The position numbers and the translations under genes are program-made. Positions 43,823 through 58,700 of a stretch of 64,000 bases of DNA are shown piece after piece. The first letter of the stretch is position 1. Every line of letters starts with the position of its first letter. Under the pieces are notes generated by a model. The model saw nothing but the letters and a program-made list of their open reading frames with translations. It ran no database searches and was not told where the DNA came from. Origin of the DNA: Panonychus citri (taxonomy: Eukaryota > Arthropoda > Arachnida > Trombidiformes > Tetranychidae); assembly GCF_014898815.1 (NCBI RefSeq), contig NW_026515539.1, positions 124,001 to 188,000 of the forward strand, given 5' to 3'.

Positions 43823-46766
43823 CAAAAAAATGAATCGACATTATCGTTGATTATTATGATGATGATGATGAACAAATGTTATCCCATCAGAATGAAAATT
43901 TAATTCAATATGATAAAAAAAAAGTGATAAAATAGAAATCAACCAATGAAAGTTAACAAAAGATGATGAACAATCATCATCATCCATTGAATGATGATAA
44001 TTTTTTCATCTTTCTCTGAGACTTTGATAACCTTTAAAAAGATGATAACAAGATGATGCTGATGATAAACAACAAAAGTCATGAAAAAAACAAACTCATA
44101 GTAAAAAACTTCATATAAACTGAATGAGAGAGAGAGAGAGAGAGAAAGACAAAGAGGAAGCGGAAGGGATGATATTAGAAGGAAAAAAAGAGAGACAAGA
44201 GTTACGATGATGAAGATAAGGATGAAGATGAAAAACTGTTCAGTTCTCTGTCTCAACCAGCTGACGGTCATTTCCATTTATATGGGATTAACATTAGACA
44301 ATAAGGTAGAAAGTAATATATTCCTCATCATTCCCACCCTCATCATCATCATCATCATCCTCATCCTCATCATTCATATATAATAATAATCATCATCTCA
44401 ATTTACTTCTTAACAATCTCATCAACCATTTAACCCATCATCATCAAAGTAATAATAATAATAATCATAATAATAATAATCTAATTCAATCACAGTTATT
44501 ATTATTACCACCCCAATGGATTCAGTTATCATGGTAATAATAATTTTCCCACTCCCACTCGCAAGGTTCATAATATGTTATATATTATTGTCAAATTATT
44601 ACCTAATAACTTTTTCCAAATAATTTTCTATAGGTAACAATTTAAATCATAATCATAATCAATGATCATAATAATAACAATAATCATAATCATCATCATC
44701 AAATTGATTGTATTCACCTTAAATTGTAATATTTATCATTATTATTGCTTGATTGTTATTATAAGGTTACCATTGATATAATATTATTTTTTTTTGCAGT
44801 TGATTGTTGATCATTATCTTAATCATTTGTATAAATTGTATCATGGTAATTTAAATTGTGTGTGTGTGTTAAATTAATCTGGATTTAATTGTTGGCTTAA
44901 CTTTTTTCTGCTGCTTTATTGTTATCATAATATAATGATAATCAAACCGTTTGATGTTTTAATCAAAATCAATTTTCAATTTTAAGGTTACATTTGTTAT
45001 TATTGTGCTACCTTTCAACAATCAATCAATTGTTATCATTTACAATTAGTGTTAATTTGGTAGTTTTTTTACCTTTAGTCTCGCAACATTGGTGCTAATG
45101 TAATAAGGTGAAAAAAAAGTGGCAACAAATGTCAGCACCAATGTGATAACCTTTTTTATTAGAACCAAAAATCGATGTGACAACTTAATCGTTATCGTTT
45201 AACAATCAATTGAATCAAAAGGTTTTCGATCGGGATTAGATTCGCTTGATTATCGGTGATAACTTTTTGCTTTTTTACCTAAACTCCCACCCTCAAGTAG
45301 GAGGTGGGATAGATGTTCACCTTGATGGAAAAACCCACCCACCTTGAGAGAGAGAGAGAGAGGATGAGGTGGGTCTATGGTTTAAATGTACTTTTGTTGC
45401 TTGATAATAAATGGAGACATCAAAAGGCTCGTTAATATCCAATGGGAAAAGTTAATCTACACAAAGAGGGAGAAACCATTTAAATTGTAATAATTTCTTA
45501 ATCACCGATTGATATTATCATTGTAATAATCATGTTTGTCTTGGTTGACAATCAACACGTTTGTAACAATTAACATTGTTGATTTGTTAACAAAACCACC
45601 ACAACAATCAAAGACGTTATAACAATTTCATGGTCAAACTTTTTACTATTTAACAAACTTTTTGTTATTATTATTATTATTCTGATCCTTTAATCATTAC
45701 GATTAGTCTTATGATTATCATTATCATGATATATAAGATTTGTATCAATTGATTGTTGCTATTTGGGCTGTGAGATTGACAATTGTATTAAATTGAGTTG
45801 TTAAAAATTGGTAATAAATTGTAACAGATTCAATTTGATTGTTGTTCCAATCAGAATGTACCTTTGATTGTTCATATTGAATTTGCAATTTGATTAACTA
45901 TTTATCATTAACTAATCAACCAAACCTAAATCAAATTGTTAACTTCATTGATTGATTGATTTTGTTTTCATTATTAGTTTTTGATTTGTTGTTTAAATTG
46001 TTTAATCTAAGGAACAGCAATCAAATTTAATTGTTGACATCGTCTCACCTTAATTTTTTTTTATTTGTAAAATCAGTTTAATTGAATCAGCTATTAAATT
46101 AATCATTTACAGATTACAGTTTAATTGTAATAATAATAATAATATATTGATTGTTGATTGTTGATTTACATTTTTACAACACATTTTACAATTAGTATTG
46201 AGGTTTTTACTTTACAGTAATTAAGTTAATTGTGACAGTTAATGATGGTACTGATGATGACAATTAAATCCAATTGTTGCAGCAATTATCCGATTGTTTA
46301 TCAATCCATTGCATCTGATTATGAAAAAAAAAATTGAATCAATTAGAATAAAAAAAAACAGTATTAGTTACAATTTAATCATCAACAATCAGTTTAAAAT
46401 TAATAGATTGTGATTAAAATGATTCCAAGTAATAGATGTTAAACTAAATTAAAAAGTAAATTGAATAACATGATTAGAAAGCAATTAAAAGTGATGACTT
46501 GATTTGCTCGCGGGTATTTTGCTATTTCAAAGTTAATAAGACTTTTAATCAAAATCAATAATATTATGATTAACTGATTGTAAATATACAATAAGATAGC
46601 TACAAGCATCTTATAATCATAACAATTTAAATTGTGTAAAATCATTGAAACGAAATTGGCAAAGTTTGATAAGCCTCAAAGGTGAAGCTATAATATGATA
46701 ACTAAATCAATTCCATTGATTGTAAACAATCAAATCACCTTGATAACCAATAGTAGAGAAGATGAT

Positions 46767-46769
<3 letters not shown>

Positions 46770-46807
<38 letters not shown>
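46770..46807. repeat. GA microsatellite
   Basis: 38 bp of alternating G and A without interruption. Confidence 0.9.
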
Positions 46808-46809
<2 letters not shown>

Positions 46810-47990
46810 CTTTTCATCTTTATCTTCATCTTGTTGCTCTTTTATCAATGTTGCCCGAAGCATGTTAGCCATTGATACTCTTTACCTGCATCTTGATACG
46901 AGATTGAGTTTCAAGTAGATAATTTTTTCATTCTATTCACCTTGATTTCTAATACTTAGAGTAAACATTTCCACCATAGACTTTACACCTTTGGCACATC
47001 AAGACGCTCACTCACACATCTCAATGGTTACTGTTTGTAACAATCAAATCAACTGGATAAACATCATTCAGATGCCCTTAGGGTAAGTATATGTTTCAGG
47101 TAACAATCAACAATCAACTTGTCAACCTCATAATTGTGATGATAATTGGATTATCTTTTTTTTCTCCATTGATGAAGAAAAAAAAATAGATTATCTTTTA
47201 AATGATAATATCATTATGGTTATACACCTTTAAGAAAATTAGATTCTGGAAACAATCAACAGAATAAATCTTGAATTGATTATGTTTACATTAGAAATGA
47301 AAGGTTTCTTTGTTAATTGTTAACTAGTTAATCATTTAATTAATGGTCTAAAACTCAATGAATATCATTTTCAACAACAAATGGACTAGAAAAGTAAACA
47401 AAACTTGAAAAGTTGTAACTTTATCCCAATAGATTCACATTTCCTCTTCCGGCTCCTCCCTTTTTCTTACATCCTAACGCCTCCTTTTATCCCTCCCACT
47501 ACTCAATCATCATCCTTATCATCATCATCATCAGTATGCCTACAAAACAATATCAATAAAAAGGTTGATAAGAACAAAATAAAAAAAATATTATTCTGTT
47601 GATAATGATCCTGATTCTTGGGGATAAATTGATGATGATTATCATGATGATTGTTCAACTGGCAATTGATTGCTCGGCTAAATTGTTAATAAAAGTGTGA
47701 ATGAACATTGAGTGTATTTGTAAATCATCATGGAAAAAATTTCCAATAGAAAAAAAGTTCTATTTTTGTTTATTCGAAACAGAAAGAAACTTTCCTTTGA
47801 TCACTTCGATATATTAACATTATATTGATTTCTATTCATCCCACCTACTATTACACACCCCATGAAATATTATTCGGGAATAAAAGAAAAGAAAGAAGAA
47901 ATGTTCTTAGAACATTTTAGAATAATAATATTATGATATATCCAATGGAAAGAAGATAAGTAAGAGATTCGAATTTGATCTTTCGATTCG

Positions 47991-47994
<4 letters not shown>

Positions 47995-48053
<59 letters not shown>
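47995..48053. repeat. CT microsatellite, 59 bp
   Basis: Pure CT repeat, the longest dinucleotide run in the window. It reads as an Arg/Glu frame on the minus strand, which is not a gene. Confidence 0.95.
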
Positions 48054-48056
<3 letters not shown>

Positions 48057-49529
48057 TTTCGTATCCCATGATTTCAATCTCGAGTAATATTATAAAGCTC
48101 ACATAAGATTAGAATCTAAATTGTTATTAATATTTTTCGATAATATTGAATTCGAGGAAATGAAAAAGAGAAAGAAAAAATTAATTCGATCTCAATAATA
48201 ATATGTAACCTTTCACTCCCAGACCGTTGATTGTTGATCAAGTATTAGATTTAATTTCCAATTTCATCTATTAATTGTTTGATTATCTAAGTGTTTAATT
48301 AACATAATTCATTGAGTGTTAGTTTTGATTGAGGTAAATTGATATTGTGGGAAATTTATTCCGACCTCAAGTCCTTATATTTTTATCAAATTTTCATTGA
48401 ATAATATTATCAATGAATCTAAACACGTGACTGTGCATCTTCATCCTCATCCTCATCCTTATCCTCATCATCATCAGATGATAATAACAATGAAAGTTAT
48501 GTTATTGTCATTCAGTGGTTTCCATGATAATATTATGCTAATTGTTTATCATTTAATCATAAGCTATTTTATATTGATTATCTTGGGTAATTGTTGATTT
48601 AATTGATTATTCATTTCATTGAAGATCAAATTCAAATCAAGTTAATCATCTCGATCGTTAATTACAATTAACAATCTTGTCAACTACATCTGTCTCTTCA
48701 ACATTAAATTTAATCATCATGTTAATGTAACATGATGATTATATTTTTTTTTCTCGTATTATTTGAATGATCAAGTTAATCACTTGCAACATTAGCAATT
48801 AAAGCTTTGATCAACATGATTAATAATAAATTAAGTACAATTAAAAGTTATCGTTAATCAGTTAGCACGTACTTCGTGTTTTAATAGTAAGAAAAAGTTA
48901 ATTGTTAAATTGTAACCAGATAATATAATTTGATTGTTATCTTAATGATAACAATTAACTCTTATACAATCTGGTGTTTGTTTTTAATTTACTAATTCAC
49001 TTTTGGATTAGTTAATTGTGAGATAATAAATGATTTATTTACTTTCATGAGTCTAAATTTTAATTTCCCTTAACCTTGTAGTTGGATAATCAAATCAATC
49101 ATAATTTAGAAACTCAACAAAAACAATTGTAATTGTACTTTAATTGCTACAATTAACATCATCTATATCTGTATCTGTCTCTGTATATGTTATCTGTCAT
49201 TGATACAACAATTGCCTAACATTGAAATAGTAACTCATTCATTGTATCCTAGAAAACAATTAAATTGTGAATGTTAATCATGATTAACTTTTAATTTCTT
49301 ACCTTTAAATCATCATTAATTAAACAGTAACATCCAGGTGAGTGGGTTTGGTATTACAATTAAGGCGTAGATAAGATTAACCAAAAGTTAAAACGGATTC
49401 AATTGTTATCCAACTATTAATAATAGATTAAGATGTTCAATAAAAAGTAAAAGGTTAATTGTAGATTTGTTTATGGATATAATTTAATTAGTCGTTGATT
49501 GATTGATTGATTTCTTACCTGGATGATGA

Positions 49530-52500
49530 TTAAACATCAGTGAATCTTTCAATTGAATGTTTATGTTGGTGTTTAGAGTGTTTTCCTTGTGTAACTACTG
49601 CAGAGGATGATGAGGTGCAAGAGTGGGAAGAGGAGGAGGAGGAAGAGGAGGAAGATGATGATTTAGTTGAAGATGATTTCAATTTAGATTCATTTGCACC
49701 CACATCAGTTAAATCCGGATTAGGATTATTCTTGGTGGGAAGTGTTTGCTCTCGAGATCCACCATGGGATAATAATTCACGTTCTTTTGAATTTCTCCAT
49801 TTCATCCGACGATTTTGAAACCAAATCTTAACCTATGGACAATTAACAAAAGTAAAACTTAATTATCTTGACCAACTATCGGCAATGATTAGTTAATTAC
49901 TCAGTTTCTCTTGAGAAGTGACAAAAATAAATCTAATACATCTTAACATTGAAAAGAGTCAAATCAATTTAACAATTAGATTGAGATTGAAAGTGTCAAT
50001 TCAGTTGGTTTGTTTTTGTTTCTTAATCACTACAATCAAATAACAAAGTTTCATTCAAACTAATTATCTAATTGCAATGATAAATAGCAAATTAATTGCA
50101 ATTCAAAGGAGGGTTTCCAGTTGAAATTAAATGTTCAATAATCAACTATTTAAAAACACCAACAACATTCAACCTCTCAAACGATTTGACCTGAGATCGG
50201 GTATCCTAAAGATGGAGAGAGAGAGAGAGCGATTAAGATGATAATGATGATAAGAAGAGGAAGATAAAGTTAAAAACAAGATGATAAAGGTGATGAGATG
50301 ATGATGATAATAATAGCCCTACCCAATATCATCTACAACATCTTAATCATCAAATGATATCATTTATATGATATGTTAATTGTTGGTAATAGAAGAAGGA
50401 AAAAAAAAGTTTCTCTCACTCATTGTCATTGAGGGAAACATGATGATGATGATGATGATTTATCTTCATCATCCTCATCAAGTTAAGGTGATGAGAAGTG
50501 AATTGGAGATGATTAGATGATTATGATTACGAAAAGCAAAGTAAACAATCAAATCTAAATGGTAACAAAAATGAAAACAAGTTACATGCTATTAACCATT
50601 GATACATTACCACGATAACATTGAAATAGTTGAACAATTAACTTTAATCTGTTCAATTTATTACATTGATTATGATCGGGAATTGATCAATTTAGGGTGA
50701 GATCACTTTAATATTTCATAATAATCATTTATGAAGATGATAATGATTATTTATCATCACAATGATATTAATTTCTGTTTTAATCACTGCACACAAATTG
50801 GAGGATAAAGTTTCCACTCGATGTTGAGCCTCAATTTTTGGGCCTCAGAATTTTGAACAAGTGTATTTAGCACCAATATTAAAGGTCACTATTCGTGTTA
50901 GAGCCGCGAGTCACGTTAACGATGAAGATAAAGATGAAGATGAAGATGAGGATGAGGATGAGGATGATGAAGATATCAACAAGATGATCATCAGTAGTAG
51001 TTAACTACTCATGATGATAGGAAGATAATGATTACATATAAATCATTTTTCTAAATGGTATCAGTTTCTCACAATTTGTCTTAACCATTTATATAATTAT
51101 CGTTACAATTAACAATCATAATTTAATCATCATTCAATCATCTCTCTCATCATCTTATTTACTTTGTGATTCCCTTTGCATATCAATCATCATTGTTTAA
51201 ACAATTAATTTGTTTACTAATTTGATTTGGTTTATTCAACAATTTAACAAAAGTAAAAAGTTTTTTTTCATTTGGTTTACATTTTAATTTGATTTTAATT
51301 TCATTTTCTTAATCATTACAATTTAATTGCAATTAAACTCATCGCTACTTTAGATTTTATTTTGAATTGCTGTTTGTTTGTTGTTAAACAATTAACAACA
51401 ATTTAATGTGCTTATTATTACATTTGATAGTTATAATTGTGATTAAGATTAAGATTAATTGTTCTGTAAATTAAGTTTCTATCATTTTTAATTGTCTTTT
51501 GGTAACAACAATTTACAATTTCATCACTTTTTCATCAATTTAATTTAAATTGATTGATTCAAATGTAATCACTTTTTTCCCAGTCAACAATTAACTTAAT
51601 TGTGTTCAACTGGCAAACCCTTTTTACTTAATTGTCGATATTCATCTAATTTTTAAATTGGAATAATGAGTTTTTATTAATTGTTCGTATTAATTTGATT
51701 ACTTTTATCGGGTCAATCGATTTAATCGATAGAAATAAATTTATGATTTATTGGAAATTTATGATCAACTAATTATCATCAACATCGGCAATTAGCATAA
51801 CCTTTAAATAGCCTGAGGGTATTGATTGGAGTTTTTAATTTTTCTATTGAAAAAGAAAAAGAAAATTTTTTTCCCAAAATTTTTCGTTCTTATTTCCATA
51901 ATTTAAATTAGTAATAATCATGATAATTACTCATCTTAATTGTGATAATAATCATAAATTAAATTGTATTAACCTTAAAGCTATTAAGCAATAACAATTT
52001 ACTAATTGGTTAAAGCTAATGAAACAATTATGATGACAAGGAAAGGGAGAGAAATTAAATTGTCGCTTTAATTATCATCACAATCGTTAACTTGATATTT
52101 TCATCATTTATTCAAAAGTGTAAACTAATTGCTCGCTAATTAACCTGTAATTAGTTGTGATCAAGTTGATTGAAAGGTAACAATTAACTTTTTATTTGCT
52201 CTTCTGTTTAATTTAGTTACAAAGTTTTAATCATTTTCTTAGAAAAGAAAACAATTAATTTAGTAAACTAAATTCGAGTTATTAATCGAACTAAGATTCG
52301 AAACAATTTTATAAACTCAAAGTTCGATTTCGATTATCAAATGTTCTAATAGGTAAAAAAAGTTTTCGAACTTGAATCAATCGATCCAATTAGAAATATT
52401 AATAGATCGATTTTCGATTTTGACATCGATTATTTCTTCTTAAATTTTCATCATTTTCTTTTAATTAATTAATTGTGCGAGAATTAATTGTTTAGATTCA

Positions 52501-55500
52501 TTTTCTATCATTGAATAATTGAATTTAATCATGATTAACAGTGTTGGTGGTCGTATGATCATTTACCTTGATCAGTTATCAACTAATTGATTTCCTTTAA
52601 TCAAGATTAATAATCTTAAATGAAAGTAAAACAATCAAAAGGTAATCAAAATTGAAAGAAATTTTTTTTCCACAATCAATTGATGATTAAACTAATGAAG
52701 AGCAGAAACAAAATTAACAATCAATTGATTGAATGAATCTCAACTAAGCTCATGAATAATGTGATGAAAATAAAAAACAAACTGAATAAAATACTAATTG
52801 TTGATTGTGAAGATGAAAATTGCTTGAAGCTTTTAAGCTAATCATTGATTACCATTGATGATGATCAAGGTTAATCAAAGGTTAATCAACAATCGAGTGA
52901 AATATAATCAGCGACATTGATTATCCATCACAAAGTTTATCAAATGAGAAGAGGAAAAAAATCAAAACTCTCTCTCTCTAAGGGTAAGTCAAAGTTTCTT
53001 AATTAATTCCTAAATCAGGTAATTGCTGATTTAATTAATAGAAGAAGAAAAAAAATTAAATCTAAAGGTAACAATCAATTGATTGTGTGTAAGTTTCAAG
53101 TCCAATCAACTTATTATACAAAAAATCAACGATTGCCTTTGGGTTATCATCTTAATCATCATGAAAACCTCACCCATTAATATGGAGCCTTGGACATTAC
53201 ATATATTAGCGAAAAAGAAATAAAAAAAAGTTCTAACTCGAAAATGAAAAACTAGAACTAAAATCGATCATGATAATAATTATCTCTCTCATGATTTATC
53301 ATGTAACATGAATTTGAATTGGAAAGTTTTACAAATTCATGTTCCAAAATGAGAATCAGTCTGAATTTCTTACCATAAATGATGAGATGAAAATTGAATT
53401 GAAAACTTTTTCATGATTAAAGGTTTTACTTAAATATAAATAATATTATCATATAATCACAATTGACAAAATCAATTCATATGATAATTTAAATTGTTCA
53501 GGTTTCATATCATTTATCAACATGATGATTAGATTTTTATTGTTATTGTCAAAATCTAATAAATGTTTACCTTCATTTCAATTTTCATACTCAACACAAT
53601 TCATATTAATATTTATATTAATATAAATAATCAGATGAAGATGATGATGATGATGAATAATTTCAATTGAATTGATAAATTCATGATCAATAATCAATTT
53701 AATCAGTTGAATTAAGCATTCATTGAATGCTGAGGTGAGTGGGAAACAAATTTAAATCATTTTACTGTAATATGATTTAGATGGGAGGAGTAATGTACTT
53801 TCATGTAACAGCGATCTGATTAGTTGTTCAATTTGATAAATTGAAGTTGATTGTTGTTGATTGTAGTTGATTGTTGATTCATGATCATTAGAAGACAAGA
53901 TCAACAATCAATATTTTCATCTATTTAAACACTTTTCTGGCAGAGGAACAAAATTCAATCTCAAAGTTTTTCTCAATCTATTTTTCACTTGGTTCATTGG
54001 AAAAGTTTTCTGAATGATGAAAAAAATTAGAAGACCAATTGGAACAATTTGATTTACCTGAGCATCTTTTAATCCTAATTCTTCAGCTAATTTTTTCCTA
54101 TCAGGTTTGGAGATGTACTTTTGTCCCTGGAAACGTTTTTCTAATCCTTGTCTCTGAGCATCAGAAAAAACCGCTCGTCTCATCATTCCCCTTCGAGGTT
54201 TACCTCTTGAACTGGACATCCAGGCCAAAGGATAGCCAAGGGTTAGATTGTTGTGATGATGATGATGAGCAGGATGATGATGTGTTGGATGGTGAGTGTG
54301 ATGATGACCAGGATGATGGCTTGTAAACAGAGATGATCGCAGGACTGGATTAGCAGGGAATCGAGGATCGTGAATTGAGTCTTTCGTTGATCCTGTTGAC
54401 CGACCACCACCACCACTGCCATTATTATTATTATTATTATTACTATTACTTGTACCTACAATATTGGCACCTGATGATGATATTGATGAAGATGAAGATG
54501 AAGACACTGAATCATTGCGATTTGCTGATGATAACAAACGACTTATACTAAACGCTGGTCTCAATAATTGTGAAGCTTCAACTGGAGATGAATGATAAGC
54601 TAAATGAAGGAAAGAAAAAGATTAAGATTAACTAATCAAATGGATGATAAAATTAATCAACTGCCAATAAAATGACGATATTTATGATTACCTGATTGAT
54701 AAGCTGACCTTTGATGAGCTGGAATTGAATTGGTACCATTAGTTAATGGGTGATGAGCATGTGGATGGTAAAGTTGATGATGATGAGGATGAGTGACACT
54801 TGGATGGTGAGGGTGTTGTTGTTGTTGTTGTTGCTGTTGGTGATGATGAGGGTGGTGAGCATGATGATGAGCATGATGTAGTCTCAACATTGAATCACTA
54901 AAAGCATCGGTAATATAATGATGATAAAAACTTGCTGCCATTAAATTATTTTCACTATCATTTAGTTTATCATTAAATTTATCTTTTAATGATAATTTAT
55001 TTGATCCATTGGTTGATAGTAACTGTGATGGTGGTGATGGTGTTGTTGTTGTTGTTGTTGTTGTTGTTGTCGGTGGTAGTGGTTGTGGTGAGTTTGATTT
55101 AACTGTAATACTTGACTGACTTGGAATCAATAGTTTCTTATCAAACATCAATGGACTTGATATAATTTTATCCTCATCATCATCTTCATCTTCACGATTA
55201 CCATTGTTCACAATTAACTCATCTTCCTCTTTAATTCTGTTATTATTATTATGATGATTAGTATTATAATTATCTTCGTTCATCATGATTACATTAGATG
55301 AGCAATTAGACAATTCTGAACCATGGGATGAATGGGTTGATGCGGAAGAGGAAGATGAATTGGAAGATGTTGACATTGACAATGGAGGTGAAATTGAACT
55401 TGGGATAACTGGATCAGGTGAATGTTGTTGTTTAATTGTTGATGAAATCGGTGGTGACGATGATTTTGATAATAATCTACTAATACTAAATGATAATCGT

Positions 55501-55763
55501 GTTGATTTAACGCAATTACTTGTATTGGAGTTAATTGTAACCTCATTGTTAACTTTATCATCACAACCAATTTTATTATTATCATTATCCTGTTGATTGT
55601 TGGACTCACTATGATTAATAACAATATTTTCAGAGGATTCAATTGATTTAATCTCCTTCTTGTTATTAGTTAAATCACTTTGATCAATGATCAATGATGT
55701 TGATCCATTATTACTGGAACATAAACTATCATCAAGCCGATCCTCATCCATAATTAACTCCAT
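49530..55763 (-). CDS. Dbx: Dbx-type homeobox transcription factor
   Basis: Three exons (54692-55763, 54058-54599, 49530-49832) join in phases 1 and 0 to about 638 residues. The homeodomain is MRRAVFSDAQRQGLEKRFQ, GQKYISKPDRKKLAEELGLK, DAQ, then across the last intron VKIWFQNRRMKW with the invariant W, F, N and R. The intron falls at the classical 44/45 position. RNSKERELL, REQTLPTK and NPNPDLTDVG after the homeodomain are hallmarks of the Dbx family (neural progenitor and interneuron patterning). Two FSISRLL motifs, one in exon 1 (TRLSFSISRLLSKS) and one in exon 2 (RPAFSISRLLSS), look like eh1 Groucho-recruiting motifs, fitting a repressor. Low-complexity His, Gln, Ser, Asn and Thr tracts enlarge the N-terminus well beyond vertebrate DBX (about 340 residues). 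An in-frame ATG (MDEDRL) just after the first Met is an alternative start. Confidence 0.9.
49833..54057. other. 4.2-kb intron within the Dbx homeodomain
   Basis: No exon or RNA gene was recognised. The intron is AT-rich, with GAT-repeat tracts (50925-50975) and a short GA run (50216-50229). Its size is far above the small introns of most genes here, as is common for developmental genes with intronic enhancers. Confidence 0.5.
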
Positions 55764-58700
55764 GTTAATCTAATTAATAGAAACACAAACAATTAGAGTT
55801 GATTATTATTATTGGTTTTGTTTTGGAGAAATAAAAAAAGATTTCAAATTAACACAATCGTGATGGAAATGATGTTTACAAATCAATTGATTAAATTAAG
55901 ATTAGACAATTATTGTTGTCACTTAATTAAATTAGTTGATTTAATTCACTGGTTATGATGAGGTCACAAAAAAAGGTAATTGTTGTTATTATAAACTTTT
56001 TATTTACTTACTAATAAATTGAATATACACTTTCATGGAGTGATCAAGGTAAGAGATGATGGAGATGAAGATGATGAGGATGATGAAAGAGAAAAGGAGA
56101 GAGATGTTAAATTATCCAATTCTATTGGCTCATTACATATCAAAATAACTCCTCCCATCATCATCATCATCTTCATCTTCATAACATCCTATTCATATAG
56201 GAAAAAACAGTCTCTCTCTCTCTCTCTCTCTTAATCATCATCATCTCATCAACAATGCAATAAATATTTTCAACTCTTTTCCTATCAATCCTAATGAATA
56301 ATCATCATCACCAGAATCTTCATCCAACTAATTACCATGAAAGTAAATTACGAATCATGAGGAAAGTTTTTTGTTCATCCAAATTTCCAAGATGAATAAA
56401 AAAAATGATCAAAAGTCTAATTTAAGTTACAATTAGAGAAAAAAAAATTCAGGATTAGATGATAATGATTATAATAACAATTAAAGTCTCTCACTAATAA
56501 AAATTATCAATTATGATGATGAGAGAGAGAAAGAAAAGTTCCAAAGTTATTCATTGGAAATAAATGGAAACAGATGCATGGGACATTCGACATTACATTT
56601 AACGGGAGGAGTTTTTTCATCATCATCATCATCTTCTTCTTCTTCTTCATCGAATGTGACTTTTAGATATTCTCTTAAGATTTAGTCGAGTAAAAAAAAA
56701 GAGAAAAAAGAAAGGGGAAAATAGAAGATGATGAAAAGAGAAAGAGAAAGAGAGAGATGATGATGAAAATTAGAACTCACAATTGAGTCTGTCCTTGGCA
56801 TGGATATTATCATTACCCCCTACTATCGAGTCATGGTAGTAACAATCACCCTCATCATCTCCATCCTCATCTCTTTCTCATCATCATCATCATCATGTAA
56901 CAAGCCTTTTATCAGTCCCATTCAACCGGAGGTTAATAATGATGATAATAATAGTAATCAGTTTTTATTAACTTGGTTTGTTGCCTTTTGTTAATTTCTG
57001 TTGACAATGTTCATTATCATTTAATTGGCCAATCAATTAATCAATTAGAACTTTTTTTGCTCCCAATTATCAATATCTGGCTAATCAATTAATCAATTAA
57101 CTAGTAATTGATTTTACTTTTCATTCTCCATTCAAGATTAATCCATTGAGAGAAATTGAGTTGATCGCAATTAACTTTGATTATCAGTTGGAAACAGTTG
57201 ATTTTAAAGGTGATTTATTTTACCTGTTAACTTGTTGATCTTCATTTGTCTTGTAACAATTATTATTAATTACTTTTAGTTATTATGATTTGCTGTTGTT
57301 GGTGAAAACAATGGTGATTAGTTGTTGTTTAATTTTCCACAATCAAGGTTGATTGTTTGCTAAATTATGTGTTGATTGTATTTGTGTTAACGTGATGATT
57401 ATGTTACATCTTAATTGTTTTCTATGTTTAATTATTGTAGTTTTTTAGTTTTACCAGAAAAACAAATAATGGGAGGATTTAAATTCATCTTGATTACCTT
57501 AAATTAGATTCAGTTGAAAATTAACTTACATTGATTAACAACAATTTAATCATAGGCGTGTGTGTTTATCCATTGTTTATGTATATATATTTATCATCCT
57601 CATCATCATGATAATCATGATAATCATTATTAATCTGAAAAGTTAATTAACGATTAAAGAAAATGAATTATGAAAAAAAAGGTAACTGAATATATTTTAA
57701 TTGCTATTCAACTAATTATTGTTCAGATTAATTATCATGTTGATGGTTTTGTATTTATTGTTATGGATTAACTATCAACATAATCTCAACAATTGTAATT
57801 AAGTTAATCGTTATGAATGATCAAGACTCTCAATTCGTGATCTAAATGTAAATATTGAGGTCAAAACTGACCAATGGTCAATTTCTGATCACATTGAGGG
57901 TATCGAGTTGTAGCAATTAAAAGTTAATTGTTATCGAGTCAATAAAAGGTTTGGATGATTAGCAGTTGATTTGTTTCCATAAAAATGATAACAATATATG
58001 GGAATTTAATAATAATAATTAGTTGATTGGTGGATATGTTTAAAGTGAATAATTAAAGAGGAAGAAAATTTTAACAACAATTAAAAAGCGTTTTTTTTGT
58101 TGATTTTAAATTAAATCACGAGGAAAAGTTAACCTTTATTGGAACAATTAAAAAGTAATTACCGTTAACAGAACACACAATCAATTTTAATGATAATTTA
58201 ATAATCAACAACAACCTTTGATTATGATGATGATAATGATTAAGTGAGTGAAAGAACAATTTAGCAAAAAAAGAAAATTGTGAAACAGATTAACCATGAT
58301 TAACATAATTTAATTAGATTATTAGCATTGATAGTAATCAGAATTTAATTGAAAAATCAATCAAAAAACCTACAGAGTATCACAAATATCAAATGAAAAG
58401 GGTTAACATGTTAATCAATCTGAAAGTGAGTGAACATTGGGAAACCCTGTAAGGTTTATACAGATGATGCTAAGTGATGATAAAATAAAAATGATCTCCA
58501 TCATCATCATCATCATCTTAATATCATTCAACTCAATGATTAGATAATATAATGTACACACTTTAATAAAGGGGGAGTATGATGAAGGATGCGGATAAAA
58601 GATGAGGATGATTTTTATCATCCTCATCCCTCTTTTCAACAAAGTGATTAAATGAGTGATGAAAAAAAATAAGGTAAGGAAACAGCTTGTGGAACATGAA

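Larger units (their letters stand above)
42745..49529. other. Gene-poor 6.8-kb intergenic region
   Basis: No convincing exon. It has an imperfect inverted repeat (42942-43006), GA runs (43789-43819, 44126-44147, 46770-46807), a CT run (47995-48053), an 11-bp inverted repeat ACATTGGTGCT (45086-45096 with 45134-45144) and dense CAATTA/TAATTG words. It lies downstream of Dbx and upstream of the LAPTM-like gene, so it could hold regulatory elements for either. Confidence 0.45.

Noticed and set aside
47870..48055. Arg/Glu-repeat minus-strand frame
   Set aside because: Produced by the CT microsatellite.
49540..49818. Acidic plus-strand frame opposite the Dbx last exon
   Set aside because: Antisense of the Ser-run and homeodomain end. 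The minus strand carries the clear WFQNRR motif.
55285..55642. Frames on both strands within Dbx exon 1
   Set aside because: Shadows of a low-complexity Ser/Asn-rich coding exon in other frames.
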